The position numbers and the translations under genes are program-made. The notes below the pieces were generated by a model that saw only the letters and a program-made list of their open reading frames with translations, made no database searches and was not told where the DNA came from. 38,269 nucleotides of DNA from Eshraghiella sp051880035 (GTDB taxonomy: Bacteria; Bacillota; Clostridia; Lachnospirales; Lachnospiraceae): the NCBI GenBank assembly GCA_051880035.1, contig JBJENE010000047.1, positions 1 through 38,269 of the forward strand. The letters are read 5' to 3'. Below are positions 1 to 7,911 of the stretch, piece after piece. Within the stretch, counting starts at the first letter, position 1, and the number at the start of each line of letters is the position of its first letter.

Positions 1-485
1 CAAAAGCCTGCGGCTGTAGTAGTGCGAGCCTGTATCAGTATTTTGACAATCTCGATGACCTTATCGTTAAGTCCACCGAATACTGTATGAGCAAGGTGGA
101 AGATGAGTTTATGGCGAAAGCTCCCACCGATGTGGAGGACTTGTGGCGGTTTATTGACGAGATACCCTATTGGACGGCTCAAGAACACGGCAAGAAATAC
201 CGCCTTATGTATCAGGTCTACACCCACCCGAAATACAGAGAATACGGCAAAAAATTCTTTGATGGTGTTAATAAGCGATATACCGAATACGCCAAGAGTT
301 TAGAGCCAAAGCTTGGTATTCCTCACGAAAAGCTGACGCCGCTGATTTTTATTCTGATAAGAGCGTGTGTGCACTACGCACTGTTTGAGGATGAGTTTTA
401 TCTTAAATCACAGATGGCGGTGTTAAAACAAACCCTCGAACTCTTTATAATGAAATATAACCCGAAAAAAGCGCCTGCAATATAA
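1..485 (+). CDS. TetR/AcrR-family transcriptional regulator, 5' end cut by window edge
   Basis: The reading frame is open from base 3 up to the stop at 483-485, so the gene starts outside the window. The first visible residues, CGCSSASLYQYFDNLDDLI, match the second half of a TetR-type helix-turn-helix, where the recognition helix ends in a Tyr-x-Tyr-Phe motif. The first ATG in the window (87) lies inside the protein and is not the start. The rest, about 130 residues, is the all-helical ligand-binding and dimerisation part, which is too variable to predict an inducer. Codons such as GCG, ACC and CCG are more frequent than in the AT-rich genes further right, so this left edge may have a different history. 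The target is unknown; TetR proteins usually control a neighbouring gene, here possibly one upstream of the window. Confidence 0.85.
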   Translation, partial: KACGCSSASLYQYFDNLDDLIVKSTEYCMSKVEDEFMAKAPTDVEDLWRFIDEIPYWTAQEHGKKYRLMYQVYTHPKYREYGKKFFDGVNKRYTEYAKSLEPKLGIPHEKLTPLIFILIRACVHYALFEDEFYLKSQMAVLKQTLELFIMKYNPKKAPAI

Positions 486-631
486 AGATAGGTATTAGGG
501 AAAGACGGATTGGAGGTTGTCAGAACGAATAAGATAGCACAATCATAATTTACAATATAATGGGTAAATATCTAACATATTTATTACATTTACATCACAA
601 ATAAAAATTATATGGAAAGAGGGATGAATTT

Positions 632-2266
632 ATGAGAAAATCCATTAAAAAAATCGTTGCCAATTTATTAGCGGCAATAATGGTACTCGGAACAAGTACA
701 TCAGCTTTTGCTTACACAGTTACAGATGGTATGATCACAGACTTAGATGAAGGTGAAAGCATCTACTTATTAGCAGGTAACGCTACAGGATGGAATACTG
801 CTAATCCTGATGCTGTGTTAACACCTGTTGAGGGTAAAGATGGAATACTTTCATTTAATGTTGAACTTGCAGCCGGTACAGCCAATGAATGGGCAAGAAG
901 ATTTAGTATTATTGAAAATTACCGTAATGGAGAAGCGTATGTACAGGGAGGATGGACAAGAATCTTACTGGGCGAGCCGAAATATCTTCCAAATGATGTT
1001 TTCACAAGTTTATCAGTAATTTGCGTTGATGACCTTGAAGCAGCAACATCAGCAACAGTTTACTATGATACAAGAACAGCTACACTTGCCATTGTTGACG
1101 GAGAATGTAATGAGATTCCTTACACATTATTATGGGCGTCACAGGATCGTGAAGAAGCTAAGGAAGATGGTTCAGCTTACACACTTGAAGAATTGGCTGA
1201 AATCGGCTTTGATAACTATGTGGCATCACTTTCAGCAGACAGACAGGCTGATATTTATGCAATCGGTGAAGAAATCACATTAACAAAGTCTGTATTTAAT
1301 GGAACATATTTATCTAATGTAGCCGGATTAATCAACTACATTGCTACAGGTGAAGATTATTTATCCGGTCCTGACTTTACAATAGACGCTCCCGACACAG
1401 TATGCAGAACGCAGGACTGTGAAGTAAGCGTTTTACTGCCCGACAGCATTTCCGACGCAACATTGACCGTTGAGCACACCGGTTTCGGAGGAGCAATTGA
1501 TACGACTATTGAAAACGGAAAGTTAAGCGGCACTATTGAGTCATCAAGCTATCAAGATACTGAAAACAGCTTCAAATTGGTTGTATATGCAACGACAAAT
1601 AACGGCTTTTCCTATAAAGTAAGCAAGACTGTTGAAATCAAAAACGAACACGAAGGTGGTGTGGCAACCTGCACAAAATTAGCAATTTGCGATACCTGCG
1701 GCGAAGAGTACGGTGAGCTTGACAGCTCAAATCATAATTTTGAGAAAATCTCTGCAAATCCGGCAACTGTTACCGCAACAGGAAACAAGGAGTATTGGCA
1801 TTGTAAAGATTGCGGTAAATATTTTGCTGATGAAAACGGCACAAATGAAATTAAGCTTGGTGACACGGTAATCTCAAAACTCAAGCCTGAAATCATTGAA
1901 GGCAAAGGACAGAGCATAACTGCAGGAGTAAAGAAAGAGCTTATTTTCAAATCAAATGCGGCATACAGCGACTTTATCCGGGTTGAGCTTGACGGAAAAA
2001 CCCTTGATGAAAAGAATTATACCGTCAAGGAAGGCAGTACGGTTGTAACCTTAAAGGCTGATTATGTAGCTACTCTTTCCGCCGGCGAGCATACAATCGG
2101 TATCGTATCCGAGAGCGGCACCGCTACCGCAGAGTTTGTCGTTAATGCAGAGCCACCGATGGCGGGAGATAACATTTATGTGATGTTGTGGATTGCAGTT
2201 CTCTTTGTGAGCGGAGCAGGCGTAATCCAAACAACTGTTTACGGTAAGAGGAAAAGAGCAAATTAA
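632..2266 (+). CDS. Secreted, C-terminally anchored surface protein with CxxC repeat
   Basis: The 544-residue product starts with a clear signal peptide (KK, then a hydrophobic run ending in SAFA-YT, about residues 1-28). An AAAGAGG ribosome site precedes the ATG. Residues about 30-250 are an extracellular region I cannot assign. Residues about 250-340 look like a beta-sandwich. Residues about 345-415 carry two paired-cysteine motifs (CDTCGEEYGEL and HCKDCGKYFAD), a module common in surface proteins of gut Clostridia. A further beta-domain follows. The end reads PPMAGDN, a membrane segment and then YGKRKRAN, which has the layout of a sortase signal but not the canonical LPxTG. The protein is therefore exported and held at the membrane or wall. 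Threonine and glycine codons change between the two halves. A TATAAT lies at 556-561 but no good -35 was found. The ligand or substrate is unknown. Confidence 0.7.
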   Translation: MRKSIKKIVANLLAAIMVLGTSTSAFAYTVTDGMITDLDEGESIYLLAGNATGWNTANPDAVLTPVEGKDGILSFNVELAAGTANEWARRFSIIENYRNGEAYVQGGWTRILLGEPKYLPNDVFTSLSVICVDDLEAATSATVYYDTRTATLAIVDGECNEIPYTLLWASQDREEAKEDGSAYTLEELAEIGFDNYVASLSADRQADIYAIGEEITLTKSVFNGTYLSNVAGLINYIATGEDYLSGPDFTIDAPDTVCRTQDCEVSVLLPDSISDATLTVEHTGFGGAIDTTIENGKLSGTIESSSYQDTENSFKLVVYATTNNGFSYKVSKTVEIKNEHEGGVATCTKLAICDTCGEEYGELDSSNHNFEKISANPATVTATGNKEYWHCKDCGKYFADENGTNEIKLGDTVISKLKPEIIEGKGQSITAGVKKELIFKSNAAYSDFIRVELDGKTLDEKNYTVKEGSTVVTLKADYVATLSAGEHTIGIVSESGTATAEFVVNAEPPMAGDNIYVMLWIAVLFVSGAGVIQTTVYGKRKRAN

Positions 2267-2272
2267 ATCCAT

Positions 2273-2342
2273 ATAAGTTTGCTTATCACACTTACAACAG
2301 TCCCTCCTGTCAGGTTCAAGGTATCTGGTAGGAGGGATTTTT
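2273..2342 (+). promoter_or_regulatory. Leader with hairpin that buries the yjdF ribosome binding site (possible yjdF-type riboswitch)
   Basis: Bases 2301-2313 pair with 2325-2337 in a 13-bp stem: eight perfect pairs (TCCCTCCT with AGGAGGGA), two G-U pairs, then three more pairs, closing an 11-base loop at 2314-2324. The 3' arm contains the AGGAGG used by the ATG at 2343. A small hairpin with ATAAG/CTTAT arms lies just upstream (2273-2286). yjdF genes are known to be preceded by an azaaromatic-sensing RNA that often works by hiding the ribosome site. I could not match this short leader to that consensus from memory, so the riboswitch identity is inference while the hairpin itself is seen. Confidence 0.55.
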
Positions 2343-2759
2343 ATGGGCAGAGCAAGTGGAAAATTGACGGTATTTTTTGAAGACCCTTTTTGGGTAGGAG
2401 TATTTGAATGCGTCGAAGATAGTAAACTATCTGTGGCGAAGGTGACTTTTGGTGCAGAACCGAAAGATTACGAGGTACAAGAGTATATTCAAAAAAATTA
2501 TTTCCGTTTGAAGGTCAGTCCGGCTGTTGATACTGTTGTAAAGGAAATAAAAAGAAATCCGAAGAGGATGCAGCGAGAAGTAAAAAAGCAGATGCAAGAA
2601 ACCGGCATCGGAACGAAATCGCAGCAGGCATTGAAATTACAGCAGGAGCAGAGCAGACAGGAGCACAAAGTGAAAAACCGTGAGAAAAGAAAATCGGTTG
2701 AATTGCGAATGTTTGAACTGAAACAGCAAAAGAGAAGAGAGAAGCACAATGGGCATTAG
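2343..2759 (+). CDS. yjdF: YjdF family protein (DUF2992)
   Basis: The 138-residue product begins GKLTVFFEDPFWVGVFE and continues through a region containing FGAEPKDYEVQEYI, the recognisable core of the YjdF/DUF2992 family. The C-terminal half (about 70-138) is a highly basic, Lys/Arg/Gln-rich helix, also usual for the family. The length is normal. The biochemical role is not established; the family is linked to azaaromatic compounds through the riboswitch found in front of many members. The ATG at 2343 follows AGGAGG by seven bases, but this site is paired inside the leader hairpin, so translation is probably conditional. An imperfect terminator hairpin overlaps the stop codon, suggesting a single-gene unit. 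Confidence 0.85.
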   Translation: MGRASGKLTVFFEDPFWVGVFECVEDSKLSVAKVTFGAEPKDYEVQEYIQKNYFRLKVSPAVDTVVKEIKRNPKRMQREVKKQMQETGIGTKSQQALKLQQEQSRQEHKVKNREKRKSVELRMFELKQQKRREKHNGH

Positions 2760-2775
2760 TGTCCATTGCGCTTTT
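2743..2775 (+). terminator. Probable intrinsic terminator overlapping the yjdF stop
   Basis: AGCACAATGG (2743-2752) pairs with CCATTGCGCT (2763-2772) with one mismatch, and four T residues follow. The stop codon at 2757-2759 lies in the loop, so the hairpin uses the last codons of the gene. The T tract is short, hence moderate confidence. Confidence 0.5.
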
Positions 2776-2828
2776 ACTCAATCAAATCGAAATTTACGGT
2801 TAGTATTTTCAGGTTGAAAGGAAGAGTT

Positions 2829-3263
2829 ATGAATATATCGTATAAAGAAGAAAGATTAACTGCAGATGAATACATAGATTTCCTGAAGAGAACCAATCTT
2901 GGTTCGCAGTATCCGAAAGAAAGATTTAACGAACGAATTGAGAAGTTAGTTAAGAATGTTTCGATTAGTCTTGTCGCTCGCAATGAAGAAGAGAAAATAG
3001 TTGGTGTCTTATTTGGACTTACGGATTATTGCTATTGGCTATATGTCACGGATTTAGGAGTAGATAGAGATTATGAAGGCCGGGGAATTGGAAGCAGACT
3101 AATGAAAACGGCTCATGAAATTGCCGGTGGAGAAAAGGATATTGCAGTATATCTTATTGCAAATGAAGATGCTATTCCGTTTTATGAAAAATTGGGAATG
3201 AAATTGTCTGATGATGTTATGCAATACAATAAAATTGAGTGGACCGAATTTACGGTAGAATAG
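2829..3263 (+). CDS. GNAT-family N-acetyltransferase
   Basis: This 144-residue protein is a single GNAT domain: an acetyl-CoA-dependent transferase for an amine substrate that cannot be predicted. The acetyl-CoA pyrophosphate-binding loop is seen as RDYEGRGIGSRLM (motif A, about residues 78-90), preceded by the beta-4 strand YWLYVTDLGVD. The motif B region IPFYEKLGM is near the end. The frame is open further upstream (from 2766), but the ATG at 2829 has a GGAAGAG ribosome site at the right distance, so I chose it. The coding sequence is AT-rich like the genes to its right. A 24-base element shared with the 3' side of the phosphoesterase gene at 4758 begins seven bases after the stop. Confidence 0.85.
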   Translation: MNISYKEERLTADEYIDFLKRTNLGSQYPKERFNERIEKLVKNVSISLVARNEEEKIVGVLFGLTDYCYWLYVTDLGVDRDYEGRGIGSRLMKTAHEIAGGEKDIAVYLIANEDAIPFYEKLGMKLSDDVMQYNKIEWTEFTVE

Positions 3264-3270
3264 GGAAATT

Positions 3271-3294
3271 GCTATTTTCGCTCCGGGATACGCT
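3271..3294 (+). repeat. Short dispersed repeat, copy 1
   Basis: This 24-base stretch matches 5280-5303 at 21 of 24 positions, with the shared core TCCGGGATAC. Both copies begin four to seven bases after the stop codon of a small gene. The function is unknown. Confidence 0.5.
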
Positions 3295-3395
3295 AATAAA
3301 TCGGAACTGTGGATTGGGCAAAAATCTATTTTCTTAACACAGGTCAATGAAATAAAGTAAAAAGTTCATTATAGTCATCTTAGGAGGTGGCAAAA

Positions 3396-4082
3396 ATGAA
3401 CAATAAAAATGAATACGCAGAAAAGGCATTAAAACTTACAACCATATTAACCTTTCTTGTGGCTGGATATGGGGTGACCAGAGCTTGCGGCAATTACAAA
3501 ATAGGGATGAATTTTCTTGATATAGCAAGTTATGCTACAGCAGATCTGAATACTTATTGTATTATTCTTATGTTGACTAATGTGATTCTTTTGCCGAATG
3601 CTATTTTGCTGTATAGGCAAAGTGGATTATCTCTAAAGAATGAGATATTTGATAAATACACATTAGGAAAAGATATTATTCTGGGTATTGTTTTAGCTGT
3701 TGTTTCTGCATCAATCAGTTTATTATCACTGCTCATTATGAAAGGTAGAACCGAGTTAGCTTTTAAGGGCTGGGGCAGACTTTCAATCAGCGAAATTGTT
3801 TTAATGACAATATCCCTTGGTTTTGTAAGCGGCATTTGCAAAGAAATTTTTTTCAGAGGGTTTGCAAAAAACTTCGGTGGTCCTGTGTTTGGTGAGACAA
3901 TAGCATTGTTATTATTTAATATTATGTTTGGAATGCTTGATTGGTATAATATGGGACATTCTTTTATAGTAGGATTATTGTGGATATGGGGATATAAGAA
4001 AAGCAAACATATGATAGTACCAATGATTGCTCATGGAGGAATGAATCTGATTTCAATTATTTTTTATATTGTTACCGGATAA
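3396..4082 (+). CDS. CPBP-family integral membrane protein (CAAX protease/bacteriocin-processing type) with altered catalytic motif
   Basis: About 228 residues with six or so hydrophobic segments. The region GICKEIFFRGF corresponds to motif 1 of the CPBP (Abi) intramembrane protease family, normally EExxxR; here the first glutamate is lysine (KE-x-x-x-R). AHGGMNL near the C-terminus matches the last motif, with its metal-binding histidine. Family members act as intramembrane proteases in protein maturation or bacteriocin self-immunity. The missing glutamate raises the chance that this one is inactive or altered. I start at the ATG 3396, eight bases after AGGAGG; a GTG at 3387 overlaps that ribosome site and is unlikely. 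The next gene, a Crp-type regulator, begins eight bases after the stop, so the two form an operon. Confidence 0.65.
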   Translation: MNNKNEYAEKALKLTTILTFLVAGYGVTRACGNYKIGMNFLDIASYATADLNTYCIILMLTNVILLPNAILLYRQSGLSLKNEIFDKYTLGKDIILGIVLAVVSASISLLSLLIMKGRTELAFKGWGRLSISEIVLMTISLGFVSGICKEIFFRGFAKNFGGPVFGETIALLLFNIMFGMLDWYNMGHSFIVGLLWIWGYKKSKHMIVPMIAHGGMNLISIIFYIVTG

Positions 4083-4090
4083 GGAGAGAT

Positions 4091-4684
4091 ATGGACAAGG
4101 ATTATTTGATTCATCAACTTATGGACTTAGCAAAACAGAATAACATTGAACTATCCGAAGAGATTCTTGGAAAGATTGTTTATATGTCGATTATTCGTGT
4201 AGTGAGTAAAGGGGAGATTCTTCGTCAGGTTGAAGATGAAAGCAAGACTGCTGCTTTAGTATTAAATGGTATGTGCAGAGCTTTTTATGAAGATGGGGAT
4301 GGAAATGATATTACAAGGGGTTTTTCGATACCGGGAACACTATGCATGGATGAAGGTCTCTTCGGATATCCTGAAAGTATTGTCACATGGGAGTCATTAG
4401 AAGAGACAACAATGATGATTTTTGATGTCTCTAAAATGAAAAAAATTATTTTTGAAAATGATGAGCTTAAAAATGTATATATTATGCTTCTCGAGAACGC
4501 TCTTAGATATAAGATATACAGAGAAAATGGCTTTCTCGTAGAAAATGCAACTGAGAGATATTTACATTTTAAGAAACTTTATCCTATGATATGTGAAAAG
4601 GTTAAACAGCATCATTTAGCGTCATATCTTGGAATTGCACCAGAATCATTAAGTAGAATTCGGAAAGCACTGAAAGAGAGTTAA
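4091..4684 (+). CDS. Crp/Fnr-family transcriptional regulator
   Basis: The 197-residue protein has an N-terminal cyclic-nucleotide-binding-like beta barrel (about residues 25-120) containing VSKGEILRQVED, LVLNGMCRAFYEDGDGNDITRGFSIPG and ESLEETTMMIFD. A dimerisation helix follows, then a short C-terminal helix-turn-helix, LASYLGIAPESLSRIRKAL. This is the compact Crp-like form common in Bacteroidetes and Clostridia, without the residues of a true cAMP site, so the ligand is unknown. It lies eight bases downstream of the membrane protein gene, with a GGAGAG ribosome site, and the phosphoesterase gene follows in the same direction. It may control this small cluster, but no operator could be picked out. 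Confidence 0.85.
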   Translation: MDKDYLIHQLMDLAKQNNIELSEEILGKIVYMSIIRVVSKGEILRQVEDESKTAALVLNGMCRAFYEDGDGNDITRGFSIPGTLCMDEGLFGYPESIVTWESLEETTMMIFDVSKMKKIIFENDELKNVYIMLLENALRYKIYRENGFLVENATERYLHFKKLYPMICEKVKQHHLASYLGIAPESLSRIRKALKES

Positions 4685-4757
4685 ATTGATAGTTTCTTTA
4701 TACAAAGAATTCGATAACTTCCGGTTCCCCAAAAATAAATTGATGATTGGAGAGAAA

Positions 4758-5276
4758 ATGGGATTAAGAACTATAATGATATTTCCAGACTTTGATAATA
4801 TGGAAATAATTAAAAATATCAGAGATAAATATGACCCTTTGGCAAAACTTGTAAGACCGCACATAACAATTGTTTTTCCATTCGATATTAATTTAAACGA
4901 TAATGAAATTACACATATATTAGATGATAGATTAAAAGGAATTAAACCATTCGAGATTGCACTAAAAGGTTTTAGTAAGTGTGAGGATAAATTTGGGAAT
5001 TATTTGTTTTTGGATATGGTTAAGGGTAAAGATATCATAACTGAAATGCATAATATTTTGTATTCCAATGAGTTTAGTATATTGAACCCGGGGTTGCCAT
5101 ATGAACCGCATATGACAGTCGGGAAATTTCCAACTGTTGGTGAGCTGAATAAGGCATATGATGATGTGAAAAATGTTGACAGTTTTTTTACATCATTCAT
5201 CAAGAAGGTTTCGGTTGAAATGATTGGAGAGAATGAAGAATCGATTATTATAATTGAAAAACAGTTAGGAAGTTAA
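4758..5276 (+). CDS. 2H phosphoesterase (2'-5' RNA ligase superfamily)
   Basis: The product of about 172 residues carries the two HxT/S motifs of the 2H phosphoesterases, PHITIVFPF near residue 37 and PHMTVGKF near residue 118. These supply the paired histidines of the catalytic cleft. Members hydrolyse cyclic phosphodiesters at RNA or nucleotide ends; the substrate here cannot be told. The frame is open upstream to a TTG at 4686, but MGLRTIMIFP at 4758 starts directly with the first beta strand of the fold and has GGAGAG just before it, so I prefer that start. It lies in the same direction as the Crp-type regulator. The shared 24-base repeat follows its stop. Confidence 0.8.
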   Translation: MGLRTIMIFPDFDNMEIIKNIRDKYDPLAKLVRPHITIVFPFDINLNDNEITHILDDRLKGIKPFEIALKGFSKCEDKFGNYLFLDMVKGKDIITEMHNILYSNEFSILNPGLPYEPHMTVGKFPTVGELNKAYDDVKNVDSFFTSFIKKVSVEMIGENEESIIIIEKQLGS

Positions 5277-5279
5277 ACT

Positions 5280-5303
5280 GCTTTTTTCGTTCCGGGATAC
5301 ACT
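5280..5303 (+). repeat. Short dispersed repeat, copy 2
   Basis: Second copy of the element at 3271-3294, with three differences in 24 bases. It lies just after the phosphoesterase stop and just before the promoter of the next operon. Confidence 0.5.
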
Positions 5304-5309
5304 GTTTTA

Positions 5310-5338
5310 TTGACAGAATAATTGTCATTTATTATTAT
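5310..5338 (+). promoter_or_regulatory. Sigma-A type promoter for the transporter operon
   Basis: TTGACA (5310-5315), a 17-base spacer, and TATTAT (5333-5338). The -35 is a perfect consensus and the spacing is ideal. It lies about 50 bases before the ATG at 5386. A small TGACA/TGTCA inverted repeat overlaps the -35 and could be an operator half-site pair. Confidence 0.65.
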
Positions 5339-5385
5339 TTACATATAAACAATGTTACCGGACATGAAAACATAGAGAGGGAAGT

Positions 5386-5949
5386 ATGACTAAGAGGAAA
5401 GTATTAATAATTTTTTTGGTTGTAGTAGGTGTTTTTGCGATTATTAATTTGATTTGGTTTTTTTCTGTTGGATATAAATATATTCAATATGAGAAAGGCA
5501 TGGATATATGTGAAGATGAGGAAAGTTCTGTTAAGTATTCCAAAGAAGTGGATGGATATTTATACAGAATTAAGCCTGCCGGGTATCTGAGCTTTTCCAG
5601 TGGATTTCTTAGTGTATCAGAGGCGCGGTGGGAAAATATTTTTATGGGGGATGAAAATGGTAATGATACTCCGTTTTTTATTGATGAAAACGGAGAGAAA
5701 CAGTACATAGACGATTATCGTCAGATAGATTTTTACTACTGGACGAGCGGATTGTCTGCTCCGAAATATGGAATTATGTACTGGAGTACTGAACTGGATG
5801 CACAAATAATGTTCGATTCGGATTTAAATGTATTGAATGGAGAAGATATTGGATATCAGGAGATTTTCCAGGATACGGTAGACAGCAACAGAGAAACAAT
5901 AGTGGATTTGATGGAACGGGCATCCGAAATGTGGGGATTAGAATATTAG
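5386..5949 (+). CDS. Membrane-anchored extracytoplasmic protein of unknown function, lead gene of transporter operon
   Basis: This 187-residue protein has a short basic start (MTKRK), one hydrophobic segment (about residues 6-28) with no obvious cleavage site, and then an acidic, aromatic-rich soluble region. It is therefore probably an N-terminally anchored protein facing outward. I recognise no family. It is the first gene after a strong promoter and ends three bases before the large permease gene, so it should work with that transporter. In the lactococcin 972 group of operons this position is held by the bacteriocin gene; this protein is longer and does not look like one. It could be an accessory, immunity or sensing protein. 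The ribosome site is GAGGGA before the ATG. Confidence 0.6.
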   Translation: MTKRKVLIIFLVVVGVFAIINLIWFFSVGYKYIQYEKGMDICEDEESSVKYSKEVDGYLYRIKPAGYLSFSSGFLSVSEARWENIFMGDENGNDTPFFIDENGEKQYIDDYRQIDFYYWTSGLSAPKYGIMYWSTELDAQIMFDSDLNVLNGEDIGYQEIFQDTVDSNRETIVDLMERASEMWGLEY

Positions 5950-5952
5950 TGT

Positions 5953-7911
5953 ATGAAGAAAGCAAAATATATTATATTTTTTATAATAGTAATTGCAATT
6001 ATTCTGCTTTCCGGAGAAGTTGGACAGAATATAATAGGAACATTTGAAAATGGGACAAGGTATATTTTGTTTGAAAGCGGAGACATGGGGGAGTGGGAAG
6101 AATTTTGCAAAGAAATAAGTTCTGAATGCAAGGCTAAAAATATATTTTTATTTGCCAAGTATGAACAGACTAATGGTATAAGACAGGGTAATATTTCAAT
6201 TTTTGCATTTGATGAAATGCGTATAAAAGAAATGTATGGCATTGAATCAGGAGAATTCATGAGTATGTTTTCAGGAAAAACAAAAATTGAGGTATTGCCC
6301 TTTGATTGTTTGAGTGAACAGGAAGTCGGATCTGCAAAATTCTATATGACAGGGGATAACAAAGATATTATAAATATCTACAATTATTTAAATGATAAAT
6401 ATGGAACTTCCCGAATTAGAAATGATTCGGAAAATATAATGGAAAATATTTTTTATTTAATTTGTGCAGCCGGAATATTTACAATTTTAATTATGACATT
6501 GTTTGATATTGCATTTCAAAAAAAAGAAGTTCTTGTAAGGCTCACACTTGGAGATTCAATACATAGAATAATATTTAAAAATATTTTGACTGACATAATC
6601 GTTTATGTCATATTATCCTTTTTGGCCGGTGCTGTTTTGAGTAACTGGATTAGTGGGGATTTTTTTTTAAATACAATTGCTGCATTTCTTGTGGTTGTAT
6701 GTTCTGTTAATTCAATTTTATATGCTATTATGTACCGCCAGAATGTAAAGAAGGCTTTGGCGAATCATTTCCAGAATGATAATCTTCTTTTTTTCTGTTA
6801 CATATTAAAAATAATTACTATTTCAGTAACGATTTTTTCATCTGCAATTTGTGTATCGACAATCCGGAGACATCTTGATTTTATTGAACAGTATAACGAT
6901 ATCAGATATTTTGAAGAATATATGCATATGGATTTTAAGTATTATAATTTAACAGATGATACATCCCGGAAGTACACATATTATACATGCTCTACATTTC
7001 GTGATAAGTACAGTGAATTTGAAACTGCATTTTCTGTGGTAAGCATAGATTATGATGATACAATTTATTTAAATGTAAATGACAATGCAAAGGCAGTATT
7101 GCATGATATTGATGAAATAGAATATATAAATCCGGATTATAAAATACATATTTTAATCCCAAATCAGCTTTCTGATGATACGGAATATTATGTTGATAAT
7201 GCACTGGATTCGGGTAGCTGTCTGTACAGCAAAGTTGCAGATATGGATTACGAAATAATTTATTATGACAGTGCCGAAGTTTTGTATTTTGACGGAGATT
7301 TAGAGATGAATACCGGAATCGCAAAGAACCCGGTTATTTGCTATTTTACTTCTTTTACATCGGAGGATTTTGAACCGACAACTGATGAGAATATTCAGAT
7401 AATAATTCATGAATTCCGTAATATTATGTTTAAAGTGGATGATGATAAAATCAATTCATTGACGGAAGAACTGGAGCTTAATAAAAATGGATTCTATTTG
7501 ACCGAAGTTAATACTGTTGAGAAATATGAAAATTATAGAAAACAGATATTGAGGAAAGTATACAGTAATGCAGTTATATGCATTTTGTTTGTTCTTTTCG
7601 GAATGGCAATAACGGGTACTATAGTAAGATTGGAATATACATCAAAGTCAATGGAATTAGCAGTCAAAAAAATTCTTGGATATTCAATTATAAAAAAGAA
7701 TAAGACTATTTTGTTCTCTTTTATGTATACATCTGCAATCAGTATTGTTATTGTTGTTCTTATAGGCATTATGACAGACTACCTGGATGCACGGGTATCA
7801 TTTTTGATGGGAATATGTATGACTTTATTGGAATTTGCTTTTACATATATTTGTATAATTAAAACAGAACACCGTATTGTTGCAAAGGTGTTAAAGAGAG
7901 GTGCACTATGA
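5953..7911 (+). CDS. Large FtsX/MacB-like permease resembling bacteriocin-associated DUF1430 proteins
   Basis: The 652-residue product has about eight membrane segments in a characteristic order. One lies at the N-terminus (about 5-21), followed by an outer domain to about 165. Four lie between about 165 and 300, a second outer domain runs to about 530, and three lie at the end. This layout and length match the bacteriocin-associated integral membrane proteins (DUF1430) found with a MacB-type ATPase in lactococcin 972-type clusters. The ATPase gene overlaps its stop by four bases (ATGA), which is strong evidence of a shared complex. Such proteins are believed to export or give resistance to a peptide; the cargo here is unknown. 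The family call rests on architecture and neighbours more than on a diagnostic motif. Confidence 0.65.
   Translation: MKKAKYIIFFIIVIAIILLSGEVGQNIIGTFENGTRYILFESGDMGEWEEFCKEISSECKAKNIFLFAKYEQTNGIRQGNISIFAFDEMRIKEMYGIESGEFMSMFSGKTKIEVLPFDCLSEQEVGSAKFYMTGDNKDIINIYNYLNDKYGTSRIRNDSENIMENIFYLICAAGIFTILIMTLFDIAFQKKEVLVRLTLGDSIHRIIFKNILTDIIVYVILSFLAGAVLSNWISGDFFLNTIAAFLVVVCSVNSILYAIMYRQNVKKALANHFQNDNLLFFCYILKIITISVTIFSSAICVSTIRRHLDFIEQYNDIRYFEEYMHMDFKYYNLTDDTSRKYTYYTCSTFRDKYSEFETAFSVVSIDYDDTIYLNVNDNAKAVLHDIDEIEYINPDYKIHILIPNQLSDDTEYYVDNALDSGSCLYSKVADMDYEIIYYDSAEVLYFDGDLEMNTGIAKNPVICYFTSFTSEDFEPTTDENIQIIIHEFRNIMFKVDDDKINSLTEELELNKNGFYLTEVNTVEKYENYRKQILRKVYSNAVICILFVLFGMAITGTIVRLEYTSKSMELAVKKILGYSIIKKNKTILFSFMYTSAISIVIVVLIGIMTDYLDARVSFLMGICMTLLEFAFTYICIIKTEHRIVAKVLKRGAL

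Noticed and set aside
556..561. TATAAT as the promoter of the surface protein gene
   Set aside because: No acceptable -35 was found at 15-19 bases upstream, so it is mentioned only with the gene.
3554..4006. 150-codon minus-strand open frame
   Set aside because: It is antisense to the CPBP membrane protein gene, which has the ribosome site and the family motifs.
3271..5303. The repeated 24-base elements as integron attC sites
   Set aside because: They lack the paired R and L boxes and the length of attC, and no integrase gene is present; they are kept only as an unexplained repeat.
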